From contig JBJELP010000014.1 in assembly GCA_051879215.1 (NCBI GenBank), forward strand, positions 1 to 20,746: 20,746 nt of DNA, written 5' to 3'. Below, piece by piece: positions 1 to 6,646 of this stretch. The notes under the pieces were generated by a model, which was given only the letters and a program-made list of their open reading frames with translations, was not told the origin of the DNA and did not search any database. Numbering within the stretch: the stretch's first letter is position 1; the number at the start of each line of letters is the position of its first letter. Source of the stretch: TWA4 sp051879215 (GTDB lineage: Bacteria > Bacillota > Clostridia > Lachnospirales > Lachnospiraceae). Made by a program: the position numbers and the translations under genes.

Positions 1-1430
1 ATATCCTGTATGACCGTCTCCAGCAGAACAGATAGTTTATCCGCATCCTTAGCCGTGAATTCGCCGGAAAGGATCCTTTCTCTTAGTTCCTCCCTCGATA
101 TCTTCAGATCGATCACGGGAATCTGCTGTTTGGTATCTACGTCACGCCACATGGAGGTATACTGCCATACGCTCCTCAGCCATGTGAACGCCATTTTAGG
201 GTCTTTCAGTGCCTTCTCTATAAGACCATGTTCCCTGATAAACTCCTCATTAAAGGCCATGTAGGCCATTGCATAATAATGGTATGTATCATATGGTCTT
301 GTAGACTCCGTCCTCTTATGTGCTTTTCCAGTTCTGTATTCTGCAACCATATCAAATCTGCATTCATAGTTTTTAGACACGAAACTAAGAAACTGTGCCA
401 GATACATGCGGTAGATCTCCGTCGACGCATTGTCTGCATAGTCTAACAGAAGGCTGATTTCCTCATTATCCGCATCCATGATCTCGCTGTCCAGACAGAC
501 CGTCAGGATCTCCATCAGAGCCGTCATGCCGACCGGATTCTTTTTTTCTGCAAAGACCTGGAGGGCTGCCCATGTCAACGGATGATCATTCCAGAAATCG
601 CTTTTCCCGAGCAGTTCCATCCTGTTTTCTGCATTGCCGTACCGGCGGAGAAACTGCCTGAGCAGGTCTTCAAACTGCGGTCTGCTGTCTGCCGGAACAT
701 AGAGCGAATTTCTCCGGTCCCCTTTGACCCCCAGTTCTTCCCATTCCGTAAGAAGTCCGGCAAACGGTGTTTTTCTCATCCAGGAGTTCATAGCCACACG
801 GTGGGCACTGTTTTCAATGTCAAAGGTTGTATCCACACCGGGAAGGATCTCTTTCACTAGATCGTTCAGACCGATATATTTTGCCTTCCTGCCATTGAAC
901 AGATCGATCTCTGTTTCTTCCAGATACCAGTCATTCTTAATCGACCGTGCCCGTACTTCTCCTTTTCCAATCAGGTCTTTTAACTGGTACGTGCTGAGCC
1001 CCATCCTTTCTGCCGCTTCCGCAACCGGGATCATGGCAGCCCGGTCCGAATAATGGCTGACGGTCTCACTGACCAGTGCTCTTACCTGTTCTTCCTGTTC
1101 CGGTTTTACGATCCTTCCCGCAAACAAAAGTCCATACGTTTCGTCATTCTCCAGATATTTCATCGTCTGGAGGCTCACATTCCGGATACACTGCTTCCTG
1201 TCATACTCGCTTAAAGAAGCAAACTGCTCATTTTCTGCCAGCATCTCTTCTGTTGTATGCCGTTTCGTTCTCCATGAAATCGCATCCTCCAGATATCCTT
1301 CATCAAGCATCCATCTGTCACCTTTGCGTTCCGAAGGGATCTTTCCCTCCAGACAATAGCGGTTGATCGTTGCCTGCTGTTTCGGTCCATAAGGCCCGAT
1401 CTTATTCATTCCTTCTTTGATAGAAATCAT
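1..1430 (-). CDS. Large unknown protein with two excisionase-like HTH segments (3' end beyond the window)
   Basis: An open frame of about 476 codons runs without a stop to the left edge. The start is chosen at ATG 1430, where the upstream recombinase stop and this start share a base (TGATG), so the two are probably translationally coupled; an ATG one codon earlier is also in frame but sits directly on the GGAGG. Two stretches resemble MerR/excisionase winged helices: residues about 20-48 (NRYCLEGKIPSERKGDRW, then a helix) and about 130-175 (VAEAAERMGLSTYQLKDLI followed by a W-Y strand). The remainder is charged, mostly helical and not recognised. I infer a DNA-binding partner of the adjacent tyrosine recombinase, in a mobile element. 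A second recombinase domain in the missing C-terminus is possible but unseen. Confidence 0.75.
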   Translation of the reverse strand, partial: MISIKEGMNKIGPYGPKQQATINRYCLEGKIPSERKGDRWMLDEGYLEDAISWRTKRHTTEEMLAENEQFASLSEYDRKQCIRNVSLQTMKYLENDETYGLLFAGRIVKPEQEEQVRALVSETVSHYSDRAAMIPVAEAAERMGLSTYQLKDLIGKGEVRARSIKNDWYLEETEIDLFNGRKAKYIGLNDLVKEILPGVDTTFDIENSAHRVAMNSWMRKTPFAGLLTEWEELGVKGDRRNSLYVPADSRPQFEDLLRQFLRRYGNAENRMELLGKSDFWNDHPLTWAALQVFAEKKNPVGMTALMEILTVCLDSEIMDADNEEISLLLDYADNASTEIYRMYLAQFLSFVSKNYECRFDMVAEYRTGKAHKRTESTRPYDTYHYYAMAYMAFNEEFIREHGLIEKALKDPKMAFTWLRSVWQYTSMWRDVDTKQQIPVIDLKISREELRERILSGEFTAKDADKLSVLLETVIQD

Positions 1431-2764
1431 CATACCTCCTTCTCTGTCCGGATCAGCTTTCCGAGCTCATCCATCTTTGTGTTATATTCTTTACGCAGCA
1501 CACCTTTTTCTTTCATATACGTCTGTGCAGACAGTTCGCTCTTATCGCCTCTGAAATCCTTCAGTAATGTGGCATCGCATCCGTACTGGATCAGTCGGAC
1601 CGTATACCAGTGACGGAACGCATGCGGGCCCCAGGTAAAGTTCATTGCCTTCATCTTGTCGTAATAACGTACCAGTTCCGGCTTGCTGCTGTTCCTGCAC
1701 TGTTCCAATGCCAGATCAAAAAGTTTCTTGACCCTTTTACGATATCCGCTGACTGTCATGGCCTGGTAAACACCGTTTTTATCCGGATACTTATTAAGGA
1801 ACATCGGCATGCTGTCATCGCACGGCTTGTCTCTGATCTGCTTCAGATGCTTCTGGTAATACTTCTCCACGATCGGTACGAACGGGCCAAAGATTTCCTG
1901 CAGACGTTCCTTTTTGATCCCTCCGGTTTTTTTATCATCACGGAGGGCAAATTCTTTGCTGATATCAAACTGGATGGCTGTTACTTCCCCGTCTTCAATG
2001 GTCCGGATGATGCCGTCTCCATATTTGCTGCCAACGCGGCGCATGCTGCATATCTCTCCATTCCGAAAGCCTCCATCTGCCTGCAATACAATTGCAAATG
2101 CGATCTGAGGGTCATATACTTCTGAAACCTTAATCAGCAGCGGAATGAACTCATCCGGCATATCCCTGTTAAGGCTTTTCAGACCAGTTTCCTGATCATA
2201 GCAGCGATACCCGATCCGGTATTCAAATTCTTTCCGCATCGTGTTCTGGTAGCCTGTTCCATAACGTTTTTCCACGTAATGCGCTGTCATAACATCTTCC
2301 TTGGAAATACGCCGCATCGTCTTTTCATTGCACATAAGCCAGATAAACTGGCATACAATGTTACGATGCATGGCAACGGATTCTTCTCTGGGATATTCCC
2401 CATTTCTTAATGGAGTTGCTGCATATTCCCACACCCACTGCTGGATCATATCTTTGGTAACATCCCGGATATCCCTGATACAGAATTTCTCGTAATTATC
2501 GATCAGGACATACTGCAGAAACTGGCACAGACACCACAGTTCTGCAGGATTGCCTGACCATGCATTAAAATCCTTTACTCTGCGGTAGAGCAGAAGATCT
2601 TCATATTTTGTGAAATTTACGATAAGACCGGACCGGACATGACGGATCACGATCATCCATTTTTCGCACATGCGGCCGTCTGCCACATGACTGAATTTAT
2701 ACAGGGTAAACCGGTATCCCTTTATGATACGAGCGTATTTTGCATCATATCCTGTCCCTGACAC
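1430..2764 (-). CDS. Tyrosine recombinase/integrase
   Basis: The 444-aa protein has a tyrosine recombinase C-terminal domain. Arg234 lies in GGFRNGEICSMRRV, the H-x-x-R box is His381-Ala-Phe-Arg384, and the nucleophile candidate is Tyr417 in SAQTYM. Where most family members have His or Trp in an LGH motif, this one reads FRGDKS, so Asp407 appears to replace the histidine. The N-terminal 200 residues match a core-binding domain only loosely. The start is GTG, preceded by AAGGAG at 8 nt; no ATG fits as well. It lies 26 bp after the 113-aa gene and overlaps the next gene by one base, so it belongs to the minus-strand operon. The likely role is integration and excision of an accessory element; the family (Tn554-like or other) cannot be fixed from the sequence alone. 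Confidence 0.88.
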   Translation of the reverse strand: MSGTGYDAKYARIIKGYRFTLYKFSHVADGRMCEKWMIVIRHVRSGLIVNFTKYEDLLLYRRVKDFNAWSGNPAELWCLCQFLQYVLIDNYEKFCIRDIRDVTKDMIQQWVWEYAATPLRNGEYPREESVAMHRNIVCQFIWLMCNEKTMRRISKEDVMTAHYVEKRYGTGYQNTMRKEFEYRIGYRCYDQETGLKSLNRDMPDEFIPLLIKVSEVYDPQIAFAIVLQADGGFRNGEICSMRRVGSKYGDGIIRTIEDGEVTAIQFDISKEFALRDDKKTGGIKKERLQEIFGPFVPIVEKYYQKHLKQIRDKPCDDSMPMFLNKYPDKNGVYQAMTVSGYRKRVKKLFDLALEQCRNSSKPELVRYYDKMKAMNFTWGPHAFRHWYTVRLIQYGCDATLLKDFRGDKSELSAQTYMKEKGVLRKEYNTKMDELGKLIRTEKEV

Positions 2765-2790
2765 ACCGTTTTCTCCTTCCCCGTCTTTGC

Positions 2791-3132
2791 CTACTGGTAC
2801 GATGTCATAGTGAATCCCTCATCAGACTGCCCGTCTCCGGGTTCCGGTTTGTGATGCAGCAGCTTGCCATGAAACAGCATATCCTCAAAACTGTATTGGA
2901 GCATCTGGACCCCGATCTCTTCCTCGACTCTCTCAGGGTCTGTCAGGTTCTCGTTGACCGAGATCTTGCCTTTCAGCACACCATCTTCCGTATACACGTG
3001 CAGCGCCGCAGGCACGCTGATCACAAAGCCTTCTGTGACATAGATGTTTCCGTGAAAATATACTTCCAACGGTTCCAATTGAAGTCTTTTGCAATCCTGC
3101 AGGATTTTTTCTCTGATTTCGTCTTGTGTCAT
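2791..3132 (-). CDS. Small unknown protein (113 aa) of the recombinase operon
   Basis: This is a complete 113-codon gene. It starts at an ATG 9 nt after GGAGG and only 3 nt after the stop of the preceding gene, so translation is probably coupled. The N-terminal 20 residues look helical (DEIREKILQDCKRL), followed by a strand-rich middle (LEVYFHGNIYVTEGFVISV) and an acidic C-terminal part. There is no signal peptide, membrane segment or recognisable catalytic motif. I do not recognise the family. Placement directly upstream of the tyrosine recombinase suggests an accessory role in the mobile element, which is inference from position only. Confidence 0.75.
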   Translation of the reverse strand: MTQDEIREKILQDCKRLQLEPLEVYFHGNIYVTEGFVISVPAALHVYTEDGVLKGKISVNENLTDPERVEEEIGVQMLQYSFEDMLFHGKLLHHKPEPGDGQSDEGFTMTSYQ

Positions 3133-3135
3133 ATC

Positions 3136-3498
3136 TTATTTCCTCCGTTTCATTTTGCTTCCTGCTTTTCCGTCTGAATCCGGCTTCAGACGGAATGCTC
3201 TCTCTTTGTTGACAGAGACTGTAATATCAAGCAACCCATCGATCACGTTTTGTAAAAGATCGGTTTCTTTTTTGGCAGACATCTTTAATGTTCTGACAGC
3301 CTCTGTCAGTTCTTTTTTTTCGTTGACCGGGAGTTTTTCCACGATTTTCTCCAGTCTGCTTACGCATGACAGATAATGGTCGTGACTTCTTTTGCTCATT
3401 CCGGCACATGCTATCGTCTTATGTACCTTGTCACCGATAGCCGGGTACTTGGCTGCAAGCCTTCTGAGTTCCTCTGTCATCCTGATTTCGTTCTGCAT
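3136..3498 (-). CDS. Small basic helical unknown protein (120 aa)
   Basis: This is a complete gene of 120 codons with a strong AGGAGG 5 nt before its ATG. The protein is mostly helical and lysine/arginine rich, with a very basic C-terminal tail (GKAGSKMKRRK). Two helical blocks around residues 40-85 (SRLEKIVEKLPVNEKKELTE) could form a coiled coil. No family was recognised. The basic tail would fit nucleic-acid binding, but there is no HTH motif to support that. It is the second visible gene of the recombinase operon, separated from the first by a 147-bp folded spacer and from the next by only 3 bp. Confidence 0.75.
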   Translation of the reverse strand: MQNEIRMTEELRRLAAKYPAIGDKVHKTIACAGMSKRSHDHYLSCVSRLEKIVEKLPVNEKKELTEAVRTLKMSAKKETDLLQNVIDGLLDITVSVNKERAFRLKPDSDGKAGSKMKRRK

Positions 3499-3540
3499 AT
3501 TTTCCTCCTCTTAATAATTTCTGTTTGTGCGTTTTTGTTT

Positions 3541-3640
3541 CAATCCACGCCAGGTTATTAACTGAGTTCGATGCGTGACATGGTATGTCCGCGTGGATTT
3601 GTCTTGCGAAGTGGGGATACCTCCCCCCTCGCCACTTGCG
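3541..3640 (-). other. Folded intercistronic RNA segment inside the recombinase operon
   Basis: The 147-bp spacer between two operon genes has no convincing frame but several nested inverted repeats. A 9-bp stem pairs 3542-3550 (AATCCACGC) with 3591-3599 (GCGTGGATT). Inside it is a small GACAT-ggt-ATGTC hairpin (3577-3589). Next to it is a second stem, AAGTGG/CCACTT (3609-3614 with 3632-3637), enclosing a GGGG/CCCC pairing. The arrangement is transcribed as part of the operon mRNA and could be an mRNA-processing or regulatory structure, or a recombination site. No known riboswitch was recognised. Confidence 0.4.
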
Positions 3641-3645
3641 TAGTT

Positions 3646-3999
3646 TCATTTTTTATCCGCATCTGCATCATCCTGCATGGCATGGAAAGGTTTTGTGTTT
3701 TCCAGAGCCTCGATCAGTTCGATCAGCATATCAATCTGAAGATACATCTTTGCGATGTGGGTATGTGCCTTGCTGTTTGCATCCCTGAACATCAACGCTG
3801 CTTCAGACTGATCTGCTTTCGATGTATCTTTATACATGGACTCCGCAAATGCAGTCTGCATGACGCAGTCCTTATAGCCGCTAAAGAGCATTTCGTTCAG
3901 CTTCCCAATATTCTCCGCCTCCGTCGAAAGCCCGGGAAAGTTTTTTTTGATGTGTTCTGCAAACTCAGTCGTCTTCCGGTAATTCTTATAAGCAACCAT
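3646..3999 (-). CDS. Small helical unknown protein (117 aa), first gene of the recombinase operon
   Basis: The complete 117-codon gene starts at an ATG with GGAGG 7 nt upstream. The protein is almost wholly helical, starts with a basic patch (MVAYKNYRKTTEF) and ends acidic (MQDDADADKK). The centre contains MLFSGYKDCVMQTAFAESMYK and MYLQIDMLIELIEALE, which look like amphipathic helices. No transmembrane segment, HTH or enzyme motif is visible and I do not recognise the family. It is the first gene after the 450-bp non-coding stretch and so probably begins the operon, although I cannot name a strong minus-strand promoter for it. Confidence 0.72.
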   Translation of the reverse strand: MVAYKNYRKTTEFAEHIKKNFPGLSTEAENIGKLNEMLFSGYKDCVMQTAFAESMYKDTSKADQSEAALMFRDANSKAHTHIAKMYLQIDMLIELIEALENTKPFHAMQDDADADKK

Positions 4000-4021
4000 G
4001 ATTTTTCCTCCGTTTCTCTGT

Positions 4022-4160
4022 TTTTGGGTGCACTTAATAAAGGGCAGGTATTTCCGCTCTTTTTTGTGCCGGTATAAAATTGTTTCCTGGGAAATTTTTG
4101 AAGATGTGCCCGTAAAATGAAAAGAGCAACATATCTACTTTCTCCCGAATTTTGGGTGCA
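4022..4160 (+). repeat. Pair of TTTTGGGTGCA direct repeats in the 450-bp spacer before the recombinase operon
   Basis: TTTTGGGTGCA occurs exactly at 4022-4032 and 4150-4160, and the similarity continues in the next bases (CTTAATAAAG against GAAAATAAAC). The 128-bp period also holds an 8-bp inverted repeat, GCTCTTTT (4055-4062) against AAAAGAGC (4120-4127), and a near-palindrome around TTTCCTGGGAAA. The stretch 4000-4448 contains no credible protein gene. Its contents are these repeats and the small RNA unit described separately. Regulator-binding sites or recombinase core and arm sites are both possible. Confidence 0.4.
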
Positions 4161-4173
4161 GAAAATAAACATA

Positions 4174-4202
4174 TTGCTTTTTACAAAGATTTTGTGTATA
4201 AT
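4174..4202 (+). promoter_or_regulatory. Sigma-70/SigA-type promoter for the candidate small RNA
   Basis: The -35 box TTGCTT (4174-4179) and the perfect -10 box TATAAT (4197-4202) are separated by exactly 17 bp. The predicted transcription start is near 4209. No coding frame follows; the downstream feature is a hairpin and a terminator about 100 bp away. Confidence 0.6.
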
Positions 4203-4208
4203 AACAAT

Positions 4209-4315
4209 ATGCGAAGCAATATCGATTTCTGATCGCCAAATCTTATCGTCGATATTGTACTTTCTGCGAATGAGTTAAAAGCTGATGAGTGCCAAATCAT
4301 CGGCTTTTTCTTTTT
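4209..4315 (+). ncRNA. Candidate small RNA (about 105 nt)
   Basis: A short transcription unit lies between a good promoter and an intrinsic terminator. It begins with a perfect 9-bp stem, CAATATCGA (4217-4225) with TCGATATTG (4249-4257), enclosing a 23-nt loop. It ends with the terminator hairpin. The loop of each hairpin carries the same GCCAAATC octamer (4235-4242 and 4291-4298), which suggests a repeated binding motif. It has no convincing open frame or ribosome binding site. It runs opposite to the recombinase operon, in the spacer just before it, so a regulatory or antisense-leader role is an inference. No named RNA family was recognised. Confidence 0.45.
4281..4315 (+). terminator. Intrinsic terminator of the candidate small RNA
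   Basis: The stem GCTGATGA (4281-4288) pairs with TCATCGGC (4297-4304) with one G-U wobble around an 8-nt loop, followed by TTTTTCTTTTT. Read on the minus strand the hairpin is followed only by TTTTAA, so plus-strand termination is stronger, but it may also end the minus-strand gene at 4449. Confidence 0.7.
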
Positions 4316-4448
4316 GTGCAGATATTTAAGGTTGACTGTACCATTGTTCCATGTCCGTATCTGCGCGGATGCAGCATATGCCGCTTCTGGTATGTTGCAC
4401 GCAATTTACACGAATCGTGCCAAGTGCTGTCGGATTGCCCGAGAAAAT

Positions 4449-4661
4449 TCATTTTTCCAATTCTTCTATGGCGTTTCGGATCATGTTAAGACAGTCGTGC
4501 TTATACGCCGTAGAAAGGCTTACGCCAGCTTCCTTTGCAACTTTTCGTACGGATATGGGTTCGTTGCTTTCTGCATATCTTTCAGCAAGACGTTTTGCCG
4601 CAGCAAGGAGTTTCTTTTCTGTCAATTCATAGTTAAGTCGTAAGCTCTTTTGGGGTTCCAT
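4449..4661 (-). CDS. Small HTH protein resembling DUF6262/TnpC-type transposon accessory proteins
   Basis: This 70-aa protein begins at ATG 4661, behind AAAGGAGT at 6 nt. Residues about 38-55 (VRKVAKEAGVSLSTAYKH) form a TetR-like helix-turn-helix. The arrangement, with a short helical N-terminus, this HTH and then a helix ending in RNAIEELEK, resembles the DUF6262 proteins found beside Tn554-like tyrosine-recombinase transposons. That match is from memory of the family and is moderately sure. It has its own promoter (4715-4743) and faces away from the ISL3-like gene across a shared regulatory region. It is likely a DNA-binding accessory or regulator of the mobile element whose recombinase lies downstream on the same strand. 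Confidence 0.75.
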   Translation of the reverse strand: MEPQKSLRLNYELTEKKLLAAAKRLAERYAESNEPISVRKVAKEAGVSLSTAYKHDCLNMIRNAIEELEK

Positions 4662-4714
4662 GTTATCACTCCTTTCATTTTGTTGTTTTAAATTCTTACG
4701 TGTTCCGTACTGTT

Positions 4715-4743
4715 ATCATATCGTGTAATAAAACAGCGAACAA
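4715..4743 (-). promoter_or_regulatory. Promoter of the DUF6262-like gene
   Basis: Read on the minus strand, TTGTTC (4743-4738) and TATGAT (4720-4715) are 17 bp apart. The -35 box lies within a small palindrome, GAACA-AG-TGTTC (4738-4749), that may be an operator. Confidence 0.55.
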
Positions 4744-4763
4744 GTGTTCATGTGTATGCGTTA

Positions 4764-4802
4764 AAAAGATGGTGGTGCTTATTGAAAAGATAGTGGTGTT
4801 TA
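4764..4802 (+). repeat. 18-bp direct repeat overlapping the ISL3-like gene's promoter
   Basis: AAAAGATGGTGGTGCTTA (4764-4781) and AAAAGATAGTGGTGTTTA (4785-4802) match at 16 of 18 positions and are 21 bp apart, which is two helical turns. The second copy covers part of the -35 box and the spacer of the downstream promoter. This is the layout expected for a tandem operator. Confidence 0.6.
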
Positions 4803-4810
4803 AGTATAAT
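4782..4810 (+). promoter_or_regulatory. Promoter of the ISL3-like gene
   Basis: TTGAAA (4782-4787) and a perfect TATAAT (4805-4810) are separated by 17 bp. The start would be near 4817, giving a leader of about 38 nt before the GTG start. Confidence 0.7.
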
Positions 4811-4854
4811 ATAGGATAACTTGACGAAACAAGACTAAAAATGAGGAAACAAAC

Positions 4855-6042
4855 GTGCAATTAGAGGATATCAACATCAAATTCGACGAAGAATCAGAAA
4901 AGCCGGATAATGAGAACCAGGAGATACACCATATTAATGCTATCAATCTTGAAGAAATCGAAATCTGTCCAGTCTGCGGGTATTTTGTAGTACCAAAAAC
5001 CAAAAATTACCGTACGATTTCTCACTACTGTGAGGGCCCTGATGGCGTTAAACGCATTTACCACATCAATCTATGCAGTCAGCGTTATGAATGTACCAAT
5101 CCGAAACAGATCCATACGTCAACAGCGGGCATGCTGGATCACAAATCCCCGTACACCCCGGAGTTCAGGAAATATGTTATCACGCTCTTTCTGCAGAAGG
5201 AAAAGTATTCCTATAGCGAGATTGCAAGAAGGGTTGGATCAACACAGCCTTCTGTAAGTAAAATAGTAAAAGGTTTTACAAAAGATCTGACCTTCCGTTA
5301 TAATCCCGTTAAAGAATTTTCATCGTATTATTTCCACCGTTTCCGCTATCAGGGAAAATACCGTTACTATCTGACCAGATTTGATGTTTGTCAGGAACCT
5401 GTACTTCTCGCTTTCTTTGGCTCAAAAGATACGTGGGCTGAGATTGAGGAATATCTGGAATTTTACTGGAAAGATAGTGATTCCTGCATAACCTTTTACA
5501 CAGACAAGGACAAAAGACTGGAAATTGCGATTCAAAAGCATATCCGGAATCCGTTGATTCTGGTAAGCAGATATGCCTGTGAACAAAGAATCGAGCGCTT
5601 TCTGCAGGATTACGAAGGTGAGGAATATCATGATCTTCTGAGAAAGGAACTAAATTATTATCTGGAGATTCTTGGCTCTCCTGAGTATGAACATCTTCTC
5701 GATCTTTGGTATAGTTCATTTGAACTCAAAGAAAATGGACTGAGAGGTGCATTAGAAGCATTCAGACAGAGCATTACGTATGACCCCATCATGCCTTTTT
5801 CCTTCCATATGCCTCCATCAGGGTATAAGAAGATCAACCGCCTGATCGATCGATACAATGCACAGCATCTGCCGTTTGATATGATGGTACTGAGAATAAT
5901 GTACCATTTTTACGAAGACCTGATCTTTGACCCGGACGTATCAGACCCCGAAGAAAAACTACGAGAGAAAAAACGTAAGGAAGCTGGATTTGATACCTTT
6001 GACTTATTCCATTTTGAAGATTTTCCAAATGTTTTTTTATGA
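4855..6042 (+). CDS. ISL3-transposase-like protein, probably catalytically dead
   Basis: The 395-aa protein starts at GTG, behind GAGG at 8 nt; a nearby ATG frame closes after seven codons. Its N-terminal layout is that of ISL3 transposases: a zinc-ribbon-like Cys38-x2-Cys41 with Cys74 and Cys80 in LCSQRYEC, then an HTH at about 119-140 (YSEIARRVGSTQPSVSKIVK). The middle retains the scaffold (ITFYTDKDKRLEIAIQKHI), but the expected first Asp region reads YYFHRF, the usual DRFH-like box reads VSRYA, and the expected late Glu region reads PPSGYKKINR. It stands alone with a promoter, promoter-proximal repeats and a terminator, and no IS inverted ends were seen. I infer a domesticated transposase used as a DNA-binding protein. 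A divergent active family is the alternative. Confidence 0.65.
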   Translation: MQLEDINIKFDEESEKPDNENQEIHHINAINLEEIEICPVCGYFVVPKTKNYRTISHYCEGPDGVKRIYHINLCSQRYECTNPKQIHTSTAGMLDHKSPYTPEFRKYVITLFLQKEKYSYSEIARRVGSTQPSVSKIVKGFTKDLTFRYNPVKEFSSYYFHRFRYQGKYRYYLTRFDVCQEPVLLAFFGSKDTWAEIEEYLEFYWKDSDSCITFYTDKDKRLEIAIQKHIRNPLILVSRYACEQRIERFLQDYEGEEYHDLLRKELNYYLEILGSPEYEHLLDLWYSSFELKENGLRGALEAFRQSITYDPIMPFSFHMPPSGYKKINRLIDRYNAQHLPFDMMVLRIMYHFYEDLIFDPDVSDPEEKLREKKRKEAGFDTFDLFHFEDFPNVFL

Positions 6043-6074
6043 TAAGGAGGACAAACAGAAATTATTGCATTTCC

Positions 6075-6106
6075 AGACCGCTTCTTTGCAGGCGGTCTTT
6101 TCTTTT
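6075..6106 (+). terminator. Intrinsic terminator after the ISL3-like gene
   Basis: AGACCGC (6075-6081) pairs with GCGGTCT (6092-6098) around a 10-nt loop, followed by TTTCTTTT. It lies about 33 bp after the stop codon. Confidence 0.8.
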
Positions 6107-6600
6107 AAGAAAAATGCTCAAAACAAGCGTTTTCCATCATTTGTGGGATTTTTCTACACAGAAAGCATTTTCATGCGGATCTGAGTGGTTTTTGATATAT
6201 TTCAGAGGCATATGGCAGAAAAACAGCAGCCCAAAAGATGCCGTTCAATACCTGATTATAATATCAAAACATATTTGTATGATCCGCCTGTCAGTTCCAT
6301 CACTGTTTATTCCTTCCAATATGGACGTCCATTTTTATCAATCCAATATGTTTTCGTACGATATGTTATTGCTCTCCATATTTCTGAATTGGTCATTCGG
6401 TTTATCAAAGATATTTTGGTCATGATATATAGACCACCCTCATTTCGCATGTGCATGAAAATATGGTCACTATATATAGACCATAATGATTTGCATCATC
6501 CCTCACATACATAAAAATGTGGATTAATAAAGAAGGCCAAAATAATGATAACCTGAGCACACGAATTGCTGCCGCTTAACAAGACCAATATTTCAACACC
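6107..6600. other. Gene-free stretch of about 490 bp between the ISL3-like gene and the RiPP cluster
   Basis: Frames of up to about 128 codons exist here on the plus strand, but they lack ribosome binding sites and recognisable protein character, and the base composition is AT rich. The only structure I can point to is the pair of palindromes at 6417-6483. A degraded gene cannot be excluded. Confidence 0.5.
6417..6483. repeat. Two matching 20-bp palindromes (TGGTC-N10-GACCA)
   Basis: TGGTC-N10-GACCA occurs at 6417-6436 and again at 6464-6483, with nearly the same AT core (ATGATATATA against ACTATATATA). The starts are 47 bp apart. A further half-like GGTCATTC lies near 6391. This looks like a double operator for an unidentified regulator, but no promoter or gene immediately follows it. 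Confidence 0.5.
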
Positions 6601-6634
6601 AAAAAAGAGCCTCTACAGAAGCAGAAGCCCTCTT
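6601..6634 (-). terminator. Terminator of the RiPP operon
   Basis: Read on the minus strand, AAGAG-(GG)-CTTCT pairs with AGAGGCTCTT, with a two-base bulge and one wobble, and is followed by a run of Ts. It begins 13 bp after the stop of the protease gene. Confidence 0.65.
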
Positions 6635-6646
6635 ATAATCTACCTG

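Noticed and set aside
3539..3552. GTTTCAATCCACGC, which resembles the end of a type I-C CRISPR repeat
   Set aside because: There is only one copy, no spacer-repeat periodicity and no cas gene; the sequence is explained by the 9-bp stem with 3591-3599.
3431..3649. A 72-codon minus-strand frame across the folded intercistronic spacer
   Set aside because: It overlaps the start of the well-supported 120-aa gene in another frame and has no plausible ribosome binding site or protein character.
6039..6514. Overlapping plus-strand frames of 109-128 codons in the gap before the RiPP cluster
   Set aside because: They have no ribosome binding site and no family resemblance; one starts inside the ISL3-like gene and runs through its terminator.
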